Assembly: GCA_027257055.1 (NCBI GenBank) | Contig: JAPVLO010000074.1 | Span: 1,922,001 to 1,986,000 of the forward strand | Reading direction: 5' to 3' | Length of the DNA: 64,000 bases | Origin: Cephalopachus bancanus | Lineage: Eukaryota; Chordata; Mammalia; Primates; Tarsiidae | Part shown: piece by piece, positions 59,583-64,000 of the stretch | How positions within the stretch are numbered: position 1 is the stretch's first letter | Layout of the letters: each line of letters begins with the position of its first letter | Position numbers and translations under genes: made by a program | The notes under the pieces: model-generated | Told to the model about the DNA's origin: nothing | Seen by the model: only the letters and a program-made list of their open reading frames with translations | Databases searched by the model: none

Positions 59583-60360
59583 TAGTTTAGCTTCTCCAGA
59601 GAAGCAGAAAACATAAGATATGAATAATAATGATAGGTAGAGTATAAGTATTTGGTTAACACAGTTATGTGGGCTGTGATCTCCAGCTGCAAGATTTATA
59701 GTTGACAAGCTTGAGTCACAGGACAGCTGATAATATAGTTTTAGTCTAAGTCTGAGTCTAGAAGATAGGGGAAGAACGATGTCTCAGTTTTCATTTAAAA
59801 ATGATTTGTCAAGATTTATATAATCCAGAAGTCATTTCCCATTAGAAATTAAGAATCATAAACAACTCTTAGGAGTTGTCATGAGTGATTTTTTTTTTTA
59901 ACCCAGTCAGGCAGATAGAGCAAATGCTCTTATTTCATATTGTAATCTACTCAAGGATTTCAATGGATTGACTGAGGTCCACTGTATCAAGATGAGCAAT
60001 CTCTTTTGTTCAATTTACCAATTCAACTCTTTTTTTTCTTTATTTTATTTTATTTTCAGAGTTGGGTATACAAATGTTCACTATGCAGGTACCCTGGTTG
60101 ATGAGGTGTGCCCCTCCCTCCTCTGGCACTTTCCCTCAACTGCCAATCCCAACCCCACCCCCGGCAGTTTCCCACTACTGCCATTCCCTTTCTTATAGTA
60201 TTATGATAATTCCAATTCAATTCTTAACTCATCCAGAAACACTCTTACAGAAGTACCCAGGGTAATCTTAAACCAAATATTTAGGTACCTCATATATGCG
60301 CAACAAAATATTGGGGCCATAGTCCAGTTAAGTTGACACATAAAATTATCTTTTACAGAA
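59583..60360 (-). mobile_element. Ancient LTR, antisense, split by an L1 insertion
   Basis: The left part 'agcttctccagagaagcaga' and the right part 'agtccagttaagttgacaca' / 'taaaattatcttttacag' are the reverse-complement ends of the same LTR type found at 62038-62548 ('ggttaatttaggtgtcaatt' ... 'ggagaactctgactgataca'). The middle is diverged and interrupted at 60032-60211. An old ERVL/MaLR-like LTR; exact family not assigned. Confidence 0.55.
60032..60211 (-). mobile_element. 180-bp L1 3' end, antisense, with target duplication
   Basis: T-rich tail, 'agagttgggtatacaaatgt', 'gttgatgaggtgtgcccctc', 'cggcagtttcccactactgc'. Flanked by 'ccaattcaactctt' (60018-60031) and 'ccaattcaattctt' (60212-60225), 13 of 14 matching. 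A very short insertion into the older LTR. Confidence 0.88.
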
Positions 60361-60984
60361 AATCAGGGTAAAATGTCAGAGAAATATGAGATAGTATCAT
60401 GACCAGCAGAAAAGGCAATTCAGGAATTAAAAAAAAAAAAGTACACAGAATGACCAAACCTGAACCAACACTACAGGTATATGATTTCGTATTCCAAGTT
60501 TTGAATTCCAAGGACTTTGGATATTTCTTAATCTCAGAACCATATGAATTTCATCACCAAGATCTGCCTGTACTATTTTAATTGTTGTCTAATTTCTTAT
60601 GATTTTATTTTTACTAACAACACTATTCAATTTGCCATCGCCCATTAACTGAACCGCATGCCTAGGCATCTGCTCTAGCTTTCCTTTGTGACTCTTGCTG
60701 TACCAATCCATTTTCTAAGAATCAGGCAGACTGATTTCCATAAACATATATTGGATTAGTCGATTAAGGTAATTAGGGTGGGTTTACCATTTTACTTAGA
60801 ATAAAATTTCACAGTACTAAAATGACCTACAGGGTTCTGAATGGAATGCTTGGTCCTAGATTCAATATTACACTAATCATTTTCTCTTTCCATTTCAATA
60901 TTAACCTTCCCTTTGTTTGGGAAATTCTCTGAATTAATCCTTGCCTCAGAGCATTAATACAGCTGTGTTTCTTCCATAGGATGT
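60361..60984. other. Unique DNA, no gene seen
   Basis: No clear repeat or coding signal. An A-run lies at 60429-60440. Confidence 0.5.
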
Positions 60985-61054
60985 CCACTTGTATACTTAA
61001 TCTAGAGTTGTACCCCACATCATTAAAATAAAATGTATTAGAAAAAAAAAAAAA
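60985..61054 (+). mobile_element. Ultra-short L1 3' tail
   Basis: 'cacttgtatacttaatctag' then 'gttgtaccccacatcattaa' and an A-rich tail: only the last ~70 bp of the local L1 family. Target duplication not found. The tail motif is the same as at 42864-43440. Confidence 0.7.
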
Positions 61055-62037
61055 GAATGCTTTTCCATATCATTACATCATTATAGTTTACCTTAAGTGT
61101 TACCTTTTGGGAGATTGTCTATGTCAACCTATCACAGGAAAATGTATAGCTTACAATCTGATTAATCACTGAGTTAATACTGTCCATAAAGATAATTTAT
61201 TAGCCTAAATTATTGTTTGCTTATATGTATATATATATCCATTGCCAGTGTTTTAATATCTATTTGCAACCAATTTTGGCAGCTAAAAATAGGTGAAAAA
61301 AGACCTAAAGGAACCCTGTCTTATCTATCATATCCTTTCTTATACTAAGCTACCATTAACTATAATAGCTAGTATAATATTGCATTATTAGCATAAATAT
61401 TTTGATATGCTATTATGGTCATGCATCAAATGTTGATGTTTCCATTTTCTTTATTGTGCAATATTTGCATTTTTCATAATATTTTACTGTTCATTCATGT
61501 GTGTTTAATAACATATTTTGCCATTACTGAACAGCTATGAACTATAGTTAATTTTCTGATGAAATAAAATCCAAATGGGGGAAACAAATAAAAAATGAGA
61601 CTAAATATCTATTCTGAATCTGTAATTATTTTCTATGTGTCTAATGGAGCTATACATTGAAAGTATTTCTCTAAAGGTACTTCGTTACAAACGTGTGGAA
61701 AAGATTAGAAGGATGTTCATTGAGATATAAAACTTGTATAATTTTGTCTGCACACACTGCAAACTCAGACTATTCCTTAAGTCTCTACACAGAACTATGC
61801 ACATGATTGAGGCTGCCTAGAATAAATTGTGAATTATAAACATATGCATGTTTATTTATTTAAAGAACATATAAAGTCAAAAATATTGGCTATAGGAATA
61901 ATTGCTTTTATGAGTTAATGATTCAAAATGAAAGAGAAAAATAGCTTTATATAAGGTAAGTTCTGGTGGAAAAAATACACACACACATGCACGCACAAGC
62001 ACACGCACGCATTTGGAGAGAGAAAGAGACATGTACG
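61055..62037. other. AT-rich unique DNA with a CA-rich patch, no gene seen
   Basis: A CA/CG-mixed dinucleotide patch occupies 61975-62012 ('cacacgcacgca' type). Otherwise featureless. Confidence 0.5.
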
Positions 62038-62548
62038 TGATGGTTAATTTAGGTGTCAATTTGACTAGATTAGGTGACACCCAGATAGCTAGTTAGCATT
62101 ATTTCAGGGTATGTCTGTGAGGATATTTTGGAAAGAAACTGGCATTTGAATCAGTGAACTAAGTAAGGAAGATCTTCCCTCAGCCACCATGGGGCAAAAC
62201 CTTCCAATCAGTTGGAGGCCCTGGTAGAACAGTGAGACAGAAGAAGGGCAAATTCTTCTCTCTCTCCCTGAGCATGGACACCCATTTTCTTCTGCCCTTG
62301 AATATTAGAACTCCAGTTTCTCCAGCGTTTTGCCTCAGTCTCAGAGTTACACCATTTTCTCTCCTGGTCTTTGGACTTGGACTGAGTGAACCTATCAACT
62401 TTTCTGGTTCTCCAGCTTGCAGTTTGAATATCATGAGACACCAGCCTTCGTAATCATAGAACTAATCCCCATAATAATTCCTCTCTTGTATTTCTCTCTG
62501 TGTATATATCTTTTGGCTCTGTGTTTTTGGAGAACTCTGACTGATACA
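62038..62548 (+). mobile_element. Ancient LTR (ERVL/MaLR-like), plus strand
   Basis: Starts 'tgatggttaatttaggtgtc' and runs through 'gtctgtgaggatattttgga', 'catttgaatcagtgaactaa', 'ccaatcagttggaggccctg', 'ctccagcttgcagtttgaat' and 'tttttggagaactctgactg' to 'ataca'. These are the landmarks of a widespread old mammalian LTR whose ends are TG...CA. Same family as 59583-60360 in opposite orientation. Probably solo. Family name withheld because I am not certain of it. Confidence 0.65.
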
Positions 62549-63635
62549 ATGCAAAAAGTGAAACTCATTCTGACATTATAGATCTATATTATGGGAGGTA
62601 TTTGAGTAATAAAGATTAATTGCTGTTATTCTTTTACTTTTTGGTTATGAAAATAATATATGGAAAATGTAAAGACTGTACTTCAATGTAATAACAAGAC
62701 ACAAATGATTAAATCTGTAAAATGGGAAAATATGAACGATAGAGTATGTCAGAGAATAGGAATACTCAGTAAAATACACGAAACTACAGCATCCTAAAAG
62801 GACATATTGCTTTGTTTCCTCAGATTAGGAGGAAAATATTCATTGGTTAGTCATAAAAAAGTTCAATCAATTAGAGGATAACAGCCTTCTATATTTATCT
62901 CAGTGTGGTCCAGAAGGAATTTGGGTTTTTGGTTTCACAATGCTCACGTATTTTTATATATTGCTGCTACAAGTGATCTATTTTGTAACACTTTACATAA
63001 ATAATAGGCTGTAACTTTAAATTCATTGTTTTTCATTTTTGAGAAACAAATTCTTTTAATTTGTTTATGAAAATTGATGGATCAAAATGGAATTTTGATG
63101 GTAAAGCCTCAGGTTATAAAATGCTTCATTTACATATCACATAGAATAGCACTTTCAATTTTTGCATTATTCTAAAATGTAACTGAGTTTATAACAATAT
63201 TATTCTTTGCTGCAATGAAAGTAGCACAGTACATTGATTAGCATGATTGCAGATTGATTAGATTTCATTCTACATTGATGAGTCAAAGGAGACAGGCAGA
63301 GGAAACTCTGCTGACTCTGACTTTATGAAATGGCAAGTGAAATTCTCCTTGTTAACCAAGCAGCATTTAAAGTTATTTCCTATTCCCTGAAAATACATCC
63401 TAAACTCTGCATCATAAATGCCATAGGACAGTAAACCCTGAGAAAAATAAAGAAACAAAACTTGTAAACACAGCAATTTTTTCTAGGAAGGACCCCTGTC
63501 CCCCCAAAAAAGAAAATTCTTATCTACCTCAACAGGAAAACTAACATGTCAGTATGACCATGAGACATCTACAAGCAGCAGTACATCATCTTTTGATAAC
63601 ATCAAGAATATAGGGCTGTTCTAGTTTGTGTTTAT
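62549..63635. other. AT-rich unique DNA, no gene seen
   Basis: No repeat family or gene recognised. The ORF at 63270-63476 has no motif. Confidence 0.5.
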
Positions 63636-63740
63636 TCATTCAGTAACAAATTTTTGAATATGAAATTACATCAGGTACTGTGTTAGGTTCCGAGGATCCA
63701 ATGGGGAGCAAGATTATTTTTCTGGAACATTTTCCCATAA
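63636..63740 (-). repeat. L2/MIR-type fragment, antisense
   Basis: 'tattcattcagtaacaaatt', 'atcaggtactgtgttaggtt' and 'ccgaggatccaatggggagc' follow the antisense L2 3' order ('...caggcactgttctaggcactggggat...'). The window ends soon after in unique AT-rich DNA. Confidence 0.55.
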
Positions 63741-64000
63741 TCTCAACAGTCATTGACAATTTTGACACCTTTTTAAATTTTACCTTTTCTCTATTGTTTT
63801 CAAGATCATAGCAGTATCTTGCTTTTATTTTTAATGTCTCTGGCATTTATTTTCCTCCATTCGTAAAAATTTTCTCTTCTCCTCAATTTAGACATTTAGT
63901 AAAACTTATCCGACTTTTGCCTCAGAATGAGACAATACCTGTAGTATTGCAGAGAGAAAACAAATGCATCCTCTGCCCCCCAGAGGGAGACAATATCTCT

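Overview
The window is mammalian, non-coding and repeat-dominated. It is AT-rich and has no operon-like layout. I find no multi-exon gene or intact protein-coding gene. It carries many 7SL-derived dimeric Alu elements, several generations of L1 LINEs, and old mammal-wide MIR, L2 and MaLR/ERVL-type LTRs. This points to a primate intergenic region (or a large intron).

The younger Alus share a distinctive consensus: a left arm reading 'gtgagtggattgcctgagcc', a middle linker 'ctacaataaatcaaaaaatc', and a right arm reading 'cggaaggatcgccggagccc'. This is not human AluJ/S/Y, and it lacks the tRNA-fusion or 'gacgcca' right arms typical of lorises and lemurs. The L1 3' ends share a tail close to 'ttgtaccccacatcttt'. 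By elimination I infer a tarsier. That is an inference and was not tested against a database.

Layout. 1-9.4 kb: one full Alu, sparse unique DNA, a complete solo LTR of a class II (beta/IAP-like) endogenous retrovirus with a perfect 6-bp target duplication (3040-3894), MIR fragments, a small unexplained ORF (5176-5385) and further Alus. 9.4-17.4 kb: a MaLR (MST-type) LTR, an old L1, and two younger L1s that both carry 5' inversions. 17.4-32.4 kb: mostly unique or ancient DNA with scattered Alus, L2, MIR, old L1M and an MLT1 LTR. 32.5-43.5 kb: an L1 block in one orientation. It opens with a nearly full-length element (32468-39966) that keeps its 5'UTR with two tandem ~159-bp units, a decayed ORF1 and a decayed ORF2; two 5'-truncated L1s follow. 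43.5-51 kb: unique DNA, an L1 fragment and a third 5'-inverted L1. 51-64 kb: four Alus (one a monomer), MIR, L2 and two copies of one ancient LTR family in opposite orientations. The stretch at 57.6-58.4 kb has no repeat signature and may be conserved non-coding DNA.

No genes work together here. The biology is the history of retrotransposon insertion: target-site duplications, nested insertions, twin-priming inversions, internal deletions and microsatellites born from A-rich tails. All L1 ORFs seen are broken. No CRISPR array, bacterial system, tRNA or rRNA was found.
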